Below, piece by piece: positions 1-15,400 of a DNA stretch of 64,000 bases. The stretch comes from Archegozetes longisetosus (lineage: Eukaryota > Arthropoda > Arachnida > Sarcoptiformes > Trhypochthoniidae), in NCBI GenBank assembly GCA_018873245.2, contig JAEMBT020000007.1, positions 11,677,129-11,741,128 on the forward strand, given 5' to 3'. Numbering within the stretch: the first letter of the stretch is position 1; every line of letters starts with the position of its first letter. Below the pieces are notes generated by a model that did not search any database, had not been told where the DNA came from, and worked only from the letters and a program-made list of their open reading frames with translations. The position numbers were made by a program, and so were the translations under genes.

Positions 1-3000
1 GTTCTCATGAGTTATACGAGTAATACTAATACATAAGATTATATTGTATTATCATTTCATAAGCCTATTAATATGTTTATAACGTAATATTGATCACTAA
101 TGCTCTTGTTTGTCAAACCGTACTAACGATCGATTTTACTTATTCTATCAAAATATTTATAAACTTCAATAGTACTGCTTTTGGTAGCATTTGTGCGTTT
201 TGAGCAAATACTAGATAGTAGTTAATACAAAACTATCTACATTTGACAGAAAACACATATCCTTTAATTCAAATATAACAAGTAATGCATTTAAGAGGAT
301 CAGACTCTTTAAAAGGATCTACGTTTTTATTAATGCATTTAGTATTTAATATGAACGCTAAATATACAGTTGAACTGCTTTATCGCTAACTCTTGTTTCA
401 TGTTTATTATGCGCCAAATTTGATTTGACTTCATATTTGGATTTGGCGTTCAATCATTTCTCAATAACAAGAACAACATTTAATTGTAAGCTGTTTTTCT
501 TTTGAGCCAATAGTAATTGAAGTTCAGTCTGTATAAAATGATTCCGCTATCAAATATTTATGAATTCCTTACCAGTTGTTTGCAAAACTTAGAGTGAACA
601 AACTCAATGGGATTGTCTTTCAAAACAACAATTATAAAAGCCTTGTTTCGAGTCATTTCGTCTTAACTGACGTAACGCATTAAATGCATGGTGTCTTCAA
701 AAATCATATCAAATGGTCTGATATGGATAATACTCAGACAAAGTGATTACAACCTGCTCTAAATGAATTACTTGTAACAATTGTTAGCTTTGATGATATA
801 CTATGATATATCGTTGCCTGCATTATGTTAAACTTGTCTCTCTCTTTGCTCTTCTTTGATTGTTGACTGCACTGCAACAAAATTGTTTTGATGTAATCAT
901 TTCATATAAGGTTCTAACTTGTGACAGAACAGAATATAAGGAAAAAGTAGAGTATATAATGTTGTTGGCATCAAATGAATGAGGAAATTGAATCTCTATA
1001 TATAATGTGATGGTCAGGTAATACAGAGTGTACACCTGACCCCAAGTGTTGGTTCAGCCTGTTTCAGATAGTCTGACACAATACAACTGTTTGCACAATA
1101 TTTATTAAAACTTAAGCCTATTTCTGGTACTAGTCAATTGAATATCTAATTGAATAGCAGTTCATGACATCATTAGAGGTTCTCTTTGTTAGTTTACATG
1201 AAAAGTTAAATATTTCTACACCCATAATGAACAGTTGGGTATCTGGTGTTCGTTTACATAAAAAGTAATCAAATTTATTTACATTTTGTTGCTTTGAGAG
1301 CGCAATCGTTGGGCTCATTACTCAAAACTGGTCACTTTTACATTGTTATTATGATAGAGCAGCGGTTGTGATCTTAAGTAAACAAAATACTTGAAAATAA
1401 GCGCTATTATTATATTAGCGTAACAATAGTTCGGCATTGTTTTGCACTTTTAGTTTGAATATGTTTTATGGTGTGGCCATCAGATAGAGTGTGGGGTGTG
1501 TTCCCCTTTTCTCCCCATTTAACTATGAAAAGGGCTGATGTATGCTAAAAATGCACACAACAGTCATCAAATGTATCAATGGGTGGAGTATTGTTATTAT
1601 CATCATTTTTAGTTTGGGTTCCAAATGCATATCTGCCTGAGTCTGCCTTTTTTTCCTAAAATCATTAGTACATTACTCTGTCTATGTGTTTGTGTACGAT
1701 CAATGTGAACAACGTTTCGCTGGCATTATAATGAGTGAACCAATGCGTTTCTGTTGCATAATAAACCAATATATGCCCAAATTGTTGGCCTTTTCTGCCA
1801 ACTTTAACTTTTTATGTTTGCAAATTGCATTTTTTCTATTGAATCGTTAGCAATAATTATACATTAAACTCTGGCAAAACCAGTATAACATCAAAACCTA
1901 AATGTAATCTTAGTATTGATATAAACTTTTAGTTACGCTTATCTAACAAACATAATGTATGCCAAACGCTCAGTTTGTAGTTTTTTCAAAGTTCTTTGTA
2001 AATTCGATGTGATTTGTTTATGTTTATTAAACTGTATTTTGCATTTGACGACCGAAATTTGATTAAACACTTTGAGGAAACGTGCGTTTATTACTCGATA
2101 TTTTTGCAACATTAAGCAAACCCATGGCTTTTAGTTTGTGTCATTTTATCCTTACTTTAATTGAGTAAAGCATTTATTTGTATTTAGAGTTGTAATATAT
2201 TTTGACACTGTTTCCTCATTTTCTTTTCTTTATATGGTTTCGCATTTATTAAACTTTGTAAAATTCGACCTTTAATATAAAGCTATTGAACGCCACTCAT
2301 GAGTGATGTTGAAACTGCTGACGAATTAGAAACAATTATAATTACCCTCCATTACGCTATTACACAAGTGTAACGTCAGCTTAACAACAGTCCACTATTT
2401 AGGAGCCTTCACTTTCCCTTACGCTGTGCGCACTGTTTTTTATCCTTAATGATAATTTCATTTACGTTGCAAATACTGTATTATATGGTATTTTATGGGT
2501 ATGAATATGGCTGTGACTCCGTTCAGTAAAAGAGGGGTAACTGGAGCAATGACCCGACCCACAGAATAGTTGTTGCAAGCACACAATCACAGAACACAAC
2601 TCGCCTTCAAATAAGGTTTTTCCTACAGATACGGAGTATATTCAAAAGTATTTCAGTTAATAATCAGCTGCGAAAGCCGAGGCACACAGTATACCTATTA
2701 GAAAATGCTTGTGGTGTGGATGTTGTCCCACTTTTGATTTTGCACTTCTCTCTGTCTTATTATATTTTCGCCAAACTGCCAAACAGTGCGCATTCAATTT
2801 GAGTTTCGACCTTTTTTCTCAATTTGACTCTCAGCCAACGCATGGTTTATCTGCTGTTCGCCCGATTGCGAGAGACTTAGATGAGCTAAACAGCTAAATG
2901 TTCTCAATCTGTTTAATTTTTGTCTCTCTCCTCTCTTTCTCTTTGTTTTGTTGTATTAGTTAGTGTCGGCTGAGAGAATCAATTGCAAGCAACAATTTAT

Positions 3001-5518
3001 TATTGTCTTATCCCTTATACTTAGGGCCATACAATTTGTGCGATTAATTGTATTTTTCTGTTTATCTCTTCCTTTTCTGTCTTTTGAGGCAGAAAAAATA
3101 GGTTCTATTCTGTTTTTGGTTATTGTTTTGTATTTGATCAATTGTTTTCGTTCGCAGGCCAAACAATATAAAGTCCGCAACAATCAAGTTATAATGCCAC
3201 TGGTATTGACTTTTAATCCTTCTCAAGATAATATTCATATACAATTCTTCTTGTTTGATAAACTGAAGCTCATATCAATTATGAATAGACTCAATTAAGA
3301 ATAATCTTCAGTTTTGCCCAAATCTCATCATTAAGTGCATTGTTTAGTTATTAACTATTAATGTTTGCAGTCATTTAGCGTCATTTCAGACTTTGATTTA
3401 ATTGAATAAGAAATTATAATTGAAACTTTGCATAGTTTTCTCGTCATAAGCATAACACGCAATATATATCTACTATAATTTGGCTTTATACTTTATGTCA
3501 CTTTACTCTAACCTTTTATATGTTTTGTGCCATCAAATTAACTCTAATGTTAGATGAGTATTACTTTTGTGCACATAAATTCATGTCTGTCGCAGAGTAT
3601 TGCTGATAAATATGCAAATTTAATGCAATCATCAGATATACTTTGATGGCGTATGTCATTAGTTGTGATTATTTTTAAGGTTAATTTTTGTTCAATATAA
3701 CTTTACGTACAGTTTTTTCAATTAGATTACTTCAACTTGTGTTTGTGCTTCAGCTGGTTATAAAAATGCTATTTCAGTCTAATTCTTAAGCCATAATATA
3801 TTCTTATCTCACTCTCTATGTAAGGAAGAAAATGTTGATTCTCTTTACGTAAACTAATTTGTAGGGATAGTAACCTTTAAAATGTTTCTTTAAGATCTTA
3901 TCTAATATTTGGAGTGCTTTTTCAACAAAACAGCTAATCTTTATCCTGACCTAAGTATTGCGTTTTATTATTGAAGATTAGTATTCATTCATAATAAGTA
4001 CATGAATGGTGTACTTTCTTTAAACTCTCTCAAGTTAGTCACACCTTAATCTTAATAAATTGGCTTTAATGCATCTTTTCTCTCGTCTATTAAACTTTTT
4101 TCACTGTTTTAACGATAATAAGAGGCAATTTCTATCTTTACATTTCGTGCTGTAATTCAAAAATAATTGCTTCATGAGAGCAACGCTTTGTAATTATACT
4201 CTATATATAGTAATTATACAACTTGAAAGAACAGAAAGTCTAATTAGATTTCGATTCAACTTTTTCATGCATTTTCGATCGAATAGTCTCATAAAAAGTA
4301 GTATTGCTATTATGGTGCGCTCCTATGCAGTTTCAAGTTATATTTACCAAATTATGTCTGCTATTTTAAATTATGGATTAATACTGAACTGATGCGCTCA
4401 TCAAATACACAAGTTCACGAAACAATATCCTAAAGCCAATAATGAAAAAATTGATTTAAAGACTTAACAAAAAAAGTTGGAGTTGAGCAGTTGAGCATGT
4501 CTGGCACAACATTTATGTTTTCAAATCTCATTTTACTAATAGTGGAAACAAAAATGAATTAACTAGTGTACTGGTGACTATTTTTGATCTTTTGAGCATA
4601 TTTTCTTGCATTTTATTTTTATTTTGGAATCCGGTCCCAAAATAGATTCAGTTTTAAAGCTGTAAAAACAGAGTACAGCTGTGATCGAGACTCAGTTCGA
4701 TGTTCTTTAAGTCCAACATATCGAAAATCTAATTTGATTGGCTCAACACTATTTTAAATGGTTTATTTTAATCATTCGTTCTTCCATCAGCTTATTTTTA
4801 AGACTTGATCGTAATAATAAATGGATTGTGTAAATCAAGTGAGAACTTAAAATAATCGTAGTACTAGTTTTGCGTAACCTTCAAATATTTTCAAAAAAAA
4901 CTAAGTTTGTGTAACAATTGGTCAAACGATCATTTACTTAGTGTGAACACATTTTTTAAGATTTCAATTTTCAGATGAGAGTGTTCTAAATGCCGCACAA
5001 TTTAAGCGAATATTACTTATTGAGCTATGACTGAAATTTAATCGAAAGTGTCAGTTTAGCGTAAAATATGATATTGGAGCTAAGAACAGTGAGTTGTATT
5101 ACTATTACTATTAATTGGAATACATACAATTTGTGCATCAAAACTGCCAGTTATGGCATGTTTGATCATCAACACATTTCTTTAATTCAATGACCACAAA
5201 ATATGATTTCAAATGAAATTACTTTTTCGGGTTATTCATATTTATTGACAATTTTATTGATTTAGAAGCACTGAAAGAGCCAAAGATATAATGAAAAATA
5301 AGAGATACAGGTTCTCACTTAATATATCCTTTAATACTCTGAAACAGTTGTTTGTAAGACAATCGTTGCAGTAGTGATGCTTTGCTAGTATTGTCCAAAT
5401 GGGATACATTAAAGACACAAATGGCCAAATACTTTAGTCAGTAGGAAAGTAGCGTAAAAAAGAAGAGAATAACTAAGAATAGGGAAGTGTTTGCCAAATA
5501 CAATAGAAAACTCTTTGT

Positions 5519-5519
<1 letters not shown>

Positions 5520-5607
<88 letters not shown>
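5520..5607. repeat. (CT)n dinucleotide microsatellite
   Basis: An uninterrupted run of 44 CT units (88 bp) lies in the non-coding stretch upstream of Spen. The Leu-Ser and Arg-Glu open frames that cross it on the two strands are products of the repeat and not genes. Confidence 0.97.
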
Positions 5608-5611
<4 letters not shown>

Positions 5612-8390
5612 TGTTCGTCTTTGTTTTGCTGCTTCTCCTCGTTATTGCATCCTTGGCTGAACTGCAACTTCAACTCTTAAAGACTTTGCAGTACATGTAC
5701 TCTCATTGATTGGTGGCATAGCAGGCCTGCCATTCAAATACTTTAATATTGCTGTTCTCTCGTCTCTGTTTTTCTGTTGTATTCGACTCTGTCATACGCT
5801 CTCACACATAGCCCTCTGATTCATCTCTCCATAAAAGTAATAGCGATTCGTGTGCTGTAAAAACAGGATAAAGGATTTCCACGACTAAGTTCGCAAAAAC
5901 AAAATGTCACATCTGAGGCTTTTTTCATCATTGCTGTCGCTTCGTTTCCGTTCTTATGTGCAAGACTGCAATCCGCGCACTACAAGTTTTGCTACAGAAT
6001 ATGTGATCTCGTAGTTTTTGTGTGTTTGTTACGCAAAAATGCTTTTTAAAGCGTAAAAAACAGAACTACATTTCAATCGTTATTTATAAAAGAGAAATAC
6101 TCTACTAAATGAGTAGCAGGCCAACCGAAAACACCAATCCAAGAATTTTTTTTATTCTTAATAATAAACTTCAAATATGAACATAATTAAGAGTTTGACA
6201 AAGCGATGCATCACATTCTTGCAAACTTGTCTCAATCAAAAATATCTCATTTTTTAGTCAATTTTCAGTATTAAATTTCGAAAAAATCCAAATACAAGTA
6301 AGATCCGATATTGACCCGAATTTATTTCAGTTAAAATATCGATTTTTCTAAAGAAAAGCAATAATGAAGCTCCATTCAGACCTTGCAATCAAATTAAATT
6401 GAACATTTCAAGCAGAGAGAGATTAGAGCATGTGTAGGGTCGCTAATAGGTTTCTTAAGAATTTTACATTCTATATCAAATGCTTTTAATTGAATATTCC
6501 ATTTGAAAAAAATTCAATATAACTTTGTGGCGATGCCAAGTATTTTCTTTGAATTGCAAAATGCAAAAAAATTGTGATGTTTACGCTTAGGCTTCTCATT
6601 AACAGAGCAAATGTATTACGGCAATGAAATTGACATTCAGGATAAATATTCTGAAAAACCAAATGATTCCGTCGAACCTAACATTTGTGACGAACTAAGT
6701 TTCATAATTGTTTGTACTGCTTTCGTAATTGCAAGTTTTGAAGGAGGAAAATTAATTTTTTGTTTAATAATATGCTATTCTATTTATGAATTAAACTGAA
6801 TGCTTGTTTACTTTGGAGTAATGCAGTTCAATTTTGTTTTAAATAACATAAGTTTCGTAAATAAACTTATTCCTTTAGTACAACAAAATGCATTATTTAC
6901 TCGATAACTGATTCCATCTCTAAATTATACAAATAATGATTCCTTTCTTATGGTAATTTCAGTTATAATAAGTTTGCTCATTCAATATGACCAAAAATAG
7001 TGTATTTCGTGCATATTTTGTCAGAATAAAAGCATTCGGAATGACATTCATTTTATTTGTTGTTTGATCTTAATTCAACTTCAAACAAACTGATAGAATA
7101 TTCTAATTTGGGGTCAATATTTCAGTTATTCATTTCAAATAATACAGCCGTTCTGCTTAAAAATGTTTTATCAGAAACTGTTATCAATGAAGATCGAAAC
7201 GCCTTTTAGTTAGTGTACTCCTGTTTAGATTGTCTCATATCTACTAATATGTTTATTGATTTAATTCTATGCCAAATCTCGACTCAAATTAGCAAAGTAT
7301 CATAAATTAAAAAAGTCTAATAAATGACTCCACTTTGTTGTTATTGGAGTGCTATTTATTTTGTTAATTATTGCAATCAAACTGATGAAAGTTTGAAACA
7401 GATATCTTATTCAAACAAATAGCACTAAAGGTAAAATTAGAAAATGGTTTTTCATTGTTGAGAGAGCACTTATAACTTATTGGTTGAGCTGCATTTCAAG
7501 TTGATTTTGCAATATGTTTGTTCAATCGTATTTGGCTAATGGAATTACTTTTAGTTTATTTGCAAGTAATACAAGTCATTTGCTATTAAGAGAAAATACT
7601 TTTGTTTTTTTTAGTAAAATAGGTGTTGATAAAGCACAGTTCAATTAGTTTATTGCATGAAACTAGAAAAAGTAGATTGATTCGTAAGACAACTGGTTCA
7701 GACCAAATCATAGAGTTAGAGACAAGACACGATCGGTGCGCTAATGTTTTTGACAGTGAGCCGATCCTAACTTTTGCCCGTTTCCATCTCTGATTGCATT
7801 GCATTAATGCTATACTTCATTAAATGTTCACTCTATCAAGTGGTTTATTTCTCATTTTGCCAACTTGTTTCTCACTATGAACCAGTTTATGCTGAAAATC
7901 TGCTTCAATATATTAAATAAATAAGAAGCACTTTAAATAAATAAAGACTCTGAGTGTTTGAGTCACACTATTTCTCATACTTATGGCACAAAACACAAAA
8001 ATAGGCTATATTTAATTTGAATCATTTGTCATGTTTCTACAAATTTACGTATCATTTAACTGTCTCATGAATAGCTTGTCTTTTAAAGGATTAGATGCCA
8101 AGAAAAAGTGTTTCGGTAAATTGGGCAATAATATAATGTAATGGCATTTTGTTCTATTCCCTCAATGAATCATTCCGTTGATGTGATGCACACATACATT
8201 GACGTACACTAACACATACACACGCTCCTACTTTTGATGTTATGCCGGCCAGCCTGCAGAATACTATTTTCCTATCTCTTTCAATGGCTAATAAGAAACA
8301 TTTTTATCTAGTTTTCAAAAAGCCTTACTTAAATCAGACATCTATTATGATGTCTGTACGTCTTATAGAATAAGACTGAAACGAACTTGA

Positions 8391-8423
8391 CTTGAATCAC
8401 TTGAATCACTTGAATCACTTGAT
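8391..8423. repeat. Short 9-bp tandem repeat
   Basis: Three exact copies of CTTGAATCA followed by a degenerate fourth copy. It is a minor minisatellite in non-coding DNA, with no gene nearby. Confidence 0.8.
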
Positions 8424-9442
8424 CCTTCCATATGAAAGGAAACGTCGAATATGAAGTTAGGCGAAGTATTATTATATATAGTATTGGATTTGGTACCAGC
8501 TATTCGACTTTATCCAACACATTTAATTGGCTAACTTTGAATCTGTTCCACAAAACCCTTTTGTGTATTCGCGTTCAGAGATTCGTTTCTTATTACTAGT
8601 ATTATAAGATTATGTGCTTTCTCTACTATTTTCATTTGCATTCATTTATCTTATTATTGATTGATCCAAACCAACGCCTATTTTCTTTTGAAAGCATCAA
8701 TTTTTAGAAAACTCGTCGCAGAATAGCTCTGCCTTCAAATCTAAGTTTGTTGAGGTTTCATTAAGCTTTATGATTGAACCACATTATAGCTAAGAATGTT
8801 TAGACTCAATAAATTGAATTAGTTCCTTCATAACTAATTTATAATTTGAGTTTCTATTTATTTTCGATTACTTTCCCTTGTTTGTCTAAATTGTTTAATG
8901 ACCGATTCTTTTGTTTCGAAACTATTTTCTACTTTGATTGATTGACGCATTGTTTTGCTGGCTTTTCAATTTCTGACATTAAACTTGATTCGATCAAAGT
9001 ATAAAGAAAATTCATTATCAAACTTAAGATTTTATCGCTCAAATTCTTATTTGTTTGAATGTATACTTAAAAGTATGTATAACAAGTAGAATTTTCGAAG
9101 GCGCACACAATATTTCAATAAGTAGTGCACTATCTTTAAGTCGTTTTGGACTCAAAACAATTAGACAATTATACAACAAAAACGTAATCAATTGGAACCA
9201 ATAAATTGCTAGCACTAAATGGTAATAGTCGGACAAATTTGTTTCAATCCATAATATCGTTCATTATTTAAGGTCTAATTCAGACAAAAATAAATAATTT
9301 AGACACAAACTAACGTTAATTAGTTACTAAAGCGCAAAGCCTAAATTAAATGTGTTTAAAATTGAAAAATAAATGGATTTGTGGTCTTGTTAAACATACA
9401 AAATCTAGATTTCGATTATAAATTGCTTTTATCTGGTTTTAG

Positions 9443-12400
9443 GTTATCGGACGAGAGGATATATGACACCAGAGATAGAACGGGCCCTTGTAATAACTAC
9501 GAACGTATTGTAGATCGTGATAGTTCTTATATCAAGAGGAATATCGGTTATTTGGATGATAGCGATTATTCAAATAGAAGTAGATCTCGTGATAGACCTT
9601 TTAGTCGCAGTGTTAATAATAGTTATGGCGATGGATTAGAGAGGTTTGTATTGATCGTGTTTTATACATGTTTTGTTCAAATAAAATTTATGGCTTTGGG
9701 TTCACATAAATAACTCAAGTCTTTTTTTATTGAATACCGCCAGAAATCAGGCCCATTTTCGTCCATATGCGAGAAACAGCAGCCAAACTCACTTCGATGC
9801 ACAGCGCTATCCATCTTCTGAACAGCTCGAAGAAACAAATGCTAGCATTAATACATCTTCGACGTCATCCACACAAAGAGGCTCGGCGTCGCGTCGCATA
9901 ACATCAGTGACCACGACGAGCGGTGGTGTCAGTTCTACAGTTTCATCGCCACCTCATCTGAAACCTTTGAAAAAGAAAAAGAAGAAGAAGTCATTACGGT
10001 CTCATTCAGCGTCTCCGTCGCCGTCACGTTCAAGTTCGTTAAGTTCGACGAGGAGTCAGTCTCCGAGTTCCTCATCAAATCTATCGACATCGAGTGCTAG
10101 TAGTCGTTCTCCATCGCCCTCAAAGTCTCCTTTGTATGTATTGGTTTTATTGTTGGTTTAGGTTTAGCTCTAGCTATAACTTATCTCAACATTTATTTGC
10201 TATTTAAATAATACGTGTGTCTTGTTGACAGACAGTTTTGACTAAAATGGATTATTTTTCTTTTCTTTTTCTTTGGATTGTATTATTTATTTATGTTGTT
10301 GTTGTTGTTGTCGTTGTACAGATCATTGTATAGCAATCGAAAAGGTTCACTACATAGCACAGAAAGGCCGATAAGTGGGAGCAGTGCAGTCTTAATTTCA
10401 GCGGTCACGACCACCACAAACAATATTAGCACATCTTCTCAGGGTTCCAATCACACTCCACTACACAATAGCAGTGCTACTCCTGGTTCAGATAGTTCTG
10501 CTGACAAAGACGATACTAGACCTGTAGCCATTTGTGTCAAAAACTTACCCGTCAGGTCAACAGGTTTGTGACTTTTCTCTTGATGTGCTGTTATGACAAT
10601 TACTTTTAATAAGATTGATATGATTTGACACGTTTTTGTTTGCATTTGATCATTAGACTCGAGCTTAAAAGATGGTCTTTTTCATGAATATAAAAAACAC
10701 GGGAAGGTTACTATGGTTAAGGTTGTCGGGCAGGGAAATGATCGGTTTGCGGTCGTTTGCTTCAAGAAACCAGAAGATGTTGATAAAGCACTTATAGAGT
10801 CAAAGGTCAGTACATGAAATAATAACTAAGATTCCACTTCAGAAACATTGAGTTTGCAATCAATGTAAATATAATTATTTTATTCTCTCTGACACTTTAG
10901 GATAAGTTATTTTTTGGCTGTAAGATTGAAGTGTCTGCTCATGAAGGCATTGACGCAGAAGATAATGATTTTAGGCCATTAGAGGCCGAACTTGACGAAC
11001 ACCATCCAAAAGCTACGCGGACCCTATTCGTGGGAAATTTAGAAAAAGATGTCTCGACAGCTGACTTAAAGGCGCATTTCGAACAGTTCGGACAAATAAT
11101 TGTAAGTTACTCGATGAGATTGATTTATTTTCAAGTTGACCTGAAGCCCAGACCCCGATTGATTCATTATGAACTTTTTGGACTGTTTTCAATTTTAAAC
11201 TTTTGTTTTTCTTTTGTGTAAATCGAAGGAAATCGACATTAAGAAACAGGGAACACTTTCATCGTACGCATTCATACAGTTCTCTGACATTAGTAGTGTG
11301 GTTAAAGCCATGCGAAAACTGGATGGCGAAAATCTTGGTGCTAATAGAATCAAATTAGGTTTTGGCAAAAGTATGCCAACAAACTGTGTTTGGATTCACG
11401 GAATTTCAGAATCCTTGACTGATAAGTCTCTTTCGTGGCACGCGAACAGATTCGGAACAGTTGCCAACTTAGTGATAGATCGTGAACGATGTAATGCACT
11501 TATATTTTATGATAGTGTGGACTATGCTCAAATAGCAGTGGCTGACTTGAAAGGCCGTGTTCTCAGTGGTCGTAAATTACAAGTTGATTTTGCTAGCCGT
11601 GAGTGCCAACAAGCGTTCTTCGAGTATTTAGAGCTTTCGGGGCAGATCACTGCCGGAGAGCGACAGTGGGAGAGAAGGACTAATAGTAGTAATAGTGCGA
11701 ATTGGAATGAATTCGACGAACGCATTCCTAATTATGACTCACATAACAGTACGAGTCGTGGTCATAGTCGATATCAGTCACGCACATCGGGCAGGAATTA
11801 TCGCCCACAGTCACCACTACCGCCTTTTCAGCGAACATCTCAGACTAGTTATAGTGGAAGAGGTCGGGACTATCGGTTTCAAGATGGATACCAAGAAGAT
11901 TTTGTTGATAGGAGGCATCGAAATTATGATCTCGAAGACTACGAAGAGAACGAAGAAGGATTTCGAGAAGACGATAGGGATATGAACTATCGGGACAGAA
12001 GTCGGGAATTAAGTGAAACGTGTAGCAAATCGTTTTCGCCATTGAGGAGGCAAACAGATGGCAGTGAAAGTCCTAAAGAGCGCCGCGACGGTCGCAGCAC
12101 AAGTCCTTACTCTAGAAGTGATATCAGTAACAGTAGAGACAAGTCAGACGCAGAATTGCCTCATTCGTCAAAAGAACGCTGCAGTCGAAGAGCGAGCGAA
12201 GATGTCATTCACGACGAATGGAAGTCGTCCGATTCTTTGGATCGGATTAACAGTCGACGAAATAAGCACAAGAACTGCGATTCGGAAGTAGTTTCATGTC
12301 ATTCGCCACCACCAGTGAGACGATTGAGTCACAGTATAAGCCCATTACCTAAAGATAAAACATTAACGAACAGTAAGGGTCAGAACACTCCGCAAAGTCC

Positions 12401-15400
12401 AACTGCTAGTCCATGTTCATCAAGTTTCGCGAGTCCATTGCGAACTGAAAGCACGGACATCGATGCTGACAAAGAATTCGAGCCAAGTTGTGGCAGCTCT
12501 AATGTGTGGAGAAGGAAATCTGTCGATGACATGAATTTAGACACGAACGAGACGCTGAGGCTACGATCTGATTCGGTGTCCGACTCAAGTGAGAATGGAT
12601 TCGTTCGCGAATCATTAAAGCGAAAGCATGTGGACAGTGAATCACCCGATACGCCGACATCGAGTGAAGCGATCGGACATTTGGAACGGAAGAAGCGATT
12701 ACTGGCTTGTGTCGAGTCATTAGGCATTCATAAAGAGAGAATTAGTGGTGACAGTAGTGTAACGCAAACGAATCAAACGAAAAGTGATAGCAGGAGAGAA
12801 TTGGATGCGATAGTGACCAGTGATACAGTGAAAAGTGAGTTAGCGAAGTTGCTCAAGAGACGATCTAGTAGTTCTAGTGGTGCCAATAGTGATATTAAAT
12901 ACTTAGAGTCGAAATCAAAACAGGGAAGTGTTATGAGTCTTATTGAACAGTGCATTTTTGGTGAACATAACGATCAATCGCATCATCAATTAGTAGATAA
13001 TGTTAATATTGACTCTAAGCCTCGTAAGCATAATAGTATTAGTACAAAATCAGGGAAATGCTCATATGGTGCTAAAGACACAAGTGCTGTACAACCACTT
13101 CGAATCATTGATGCAACTTCACCGATCGTCAATCACTCGTGGCCTGATCCCAGGCGACAATTATCGTTAGCATTATCATCGGTGTCATCGTTGACCTCAT
13201 TGAACTCACTGTCATCATGTTCTGCTCAATTGTGTTCATCACACACCAACTGTAAAGTCCATCGCAAGCTCGAGAGGAGTGATGCGATCTATGAAATGAG
13301 TTGCGACAGCGATCTAAATGTCATATCGAGAGTGTCATCATCTGATATTGAGTGTCACGATCGCACTTCACTCAAGCAGGATCTGGTCCACAGCACAACA
13401 CCTAAACTGGAAGACCACTGTTCGAGTGAAGTCTCATCTTCTAGTGATAAGGTGGCCGCTATGAATAAGAAGCCGCCATTAATTGCTAGATCATTGACGT
13501 GTCCAGCAGCAATCAGTGGTCCACTTTCACTACCGTTACCTGAATTCGCGATTACTATTAGAGCGGGAGCTAACAATAAAGTGACAAACATTCCAGTAGT
13601 ACAGCCGTCACAGCCGTCTCCCAAAAGTACTACTATTATGAGCCCGTTGGGCAGTCTGTCACCAAATAGTGTTGTGCCAAAAAAGTTACGCGAAAAGTCT
13701 GATCTAAATCTTAAGGAAGGAATGCAATGTTTGGTTTCCACTACTGATAATCCAGACTCGAATAATTTAAGTGATATTAAAAGCATCAACGTTTCGAGTA
13801 CTAAAGTCAAAAGTGAAACATTCGAAGAAGTATCTGACCCTGAAATGTCTCCGTCAGCATCTCCGAGCAGGTCGATTGAAGACAGGATACGAGCTCTCGA
13901 TGAAAAATACAACGCCTGGTCGGGAACTACGACAACAGCACCGGCGCCTAAGGTCGAGAAGACTCCGACGCCAACCATTGACTATAGTAAATATAATATC
14001 AAGAAGAAGAGTCAAATCAATTCGACGTCATCTACAGATTCGCAAACGAGCGAACCATCAGATATTGTTAAAAACTTGTTATCGAAATCATCGATTTTCG
14101 ATCAGGACTCGAAACGATTAGAGTTAATCAATGAGAAATATGAGCCAAAGGAAGTCAACTTTGAACTATTAACATCCCCGAAATCGAAACCAGTGTTCAG
14201 AACGAAAGCAGCAGCAAAAGAATTTTCAACACCAGCAAATCTTCAGTTATCATCCATATCGACGCCCACCGATAAATCACACGATAGTTTGCCAAAGAAT
14301 GCATTACATCATTCATCTCATCACTCATTACACACACAATCGCATCACAGTACTACTCATCACAATCATCCAATTCCCGGATCTCTGGCCAGAAAGTTGT
14401 CGGAACCGACACGACTTCCATCAGTGAAGAAAGAGCCGACGACGCCTTCGACACCAACAACGCCAGCGCCTAATTCGGCGCCTCCAAGAGGTAGTTCGAA
14501 TCCATTCACGCCGTTCTCGAGAACGCCTCATAACCCGAATTCTTCGTCAACAGCTACACGTCTGCCTCAATCCAATCTGTTGGGCGGGTTGAACATTAAG
14601 AAAGAGACCACAATTCCTGCTAGCAGTACAACCGTTGTCAAAGATGCGTCCAAAAATAGAGATCCGCGAGAGAATAGAGATCCCCGAGTTATGGCAAAGA
14701 AAGACAATACTCTTCACAACAGTATTACTACAAACACATCAATTAATATGCAAAATATCAAAGACCAAAATAATAGCTCAATTAAGAAAGAATTATCATC
14801 AACGTCTTCAACGAATTCACAGTTCGCTAAAAGCGAATTCGCTAAAAAGGCGTCACAATTACAGCAACATTCATCTTCTTTGCCACCACACTTAGCGTCC
14901 AGTGGTTTCTCATCGAAGGCACAAAACATCTCTTTGCCAACCAGTCAATCGAATCAAAGGCAGGAGTCGAACAAGAAGAGTGATCCACAAGTGTCTGCCA
15001 ACAAAAAACATACATCAACTGATGCTTTAGAGACGCATTCAGTCTCAACCGATTCTGAATGGTCTCGAATAGCAAGTGATTCAAAGGATAAGTCAATCAA
15101 AAGCGAGAAAATAAGGCACCACTCACAGAGTAGTTCAGCATCAAAAGACACTTCAGAGAATACACTGTCCACATCGCAGAAGAAGTCATCAGAAAAGGAT
15201 AAGAAGTGTGATACCAACAAATCTATTGACAAAAGTAAAGTTGCGATTATTAGTAAATTAAAGGATGAAAAGAAAAGTGTCAAAAACAAGGACAGCAAAC
15301 CCTCTTCTAAAACAGATTCTAAGGACAAGGAAAAAGATAAAGAAAAAGAAAAACTCAAATCAAAGTCAGAAATCAAGTCCGAGAAAAAGAGTGATAACAA

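Larger units (their letters stand above)
1..9442. other. Long non-coding stretch, probable Spen 5' intron or upstream region
   Basis: I see no convincing coding exon here. Open frames are short, rich in Phe/Ile/Leu/Asn and look like chance products of AT-rich DNA. The first visible Spen exon begins at 9443 right after a splice acceptor (TTTTAG) and needs two bases from an earlier exon. The Spen start codon and first RNA-recognition motif must therefore lie upstream. I looked for the RNP-like start of that motif in this stretch and did not find it. The likeliest reading is one very long intron, with the 5' exons left of the window. It contains a CT microsatellite and a short 9-bp tandem repeat, listed separately. 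Confidence 0.55.

Noticed and set aside
2963-3298. 111-residue plus-strand hydrophobic frame in the Spen upstream region
   Set aside because: It begins at a non-ATG codon, is rich in Phe/Ile/Leu as expected from T-rich DNA, and shows no family motif or splice context.
5473-5709. Open frames on both strands across the CT repeat
   Set aside because: The dinucleotide repeat removes stop codons in all frames. No conserved sequence on either side.
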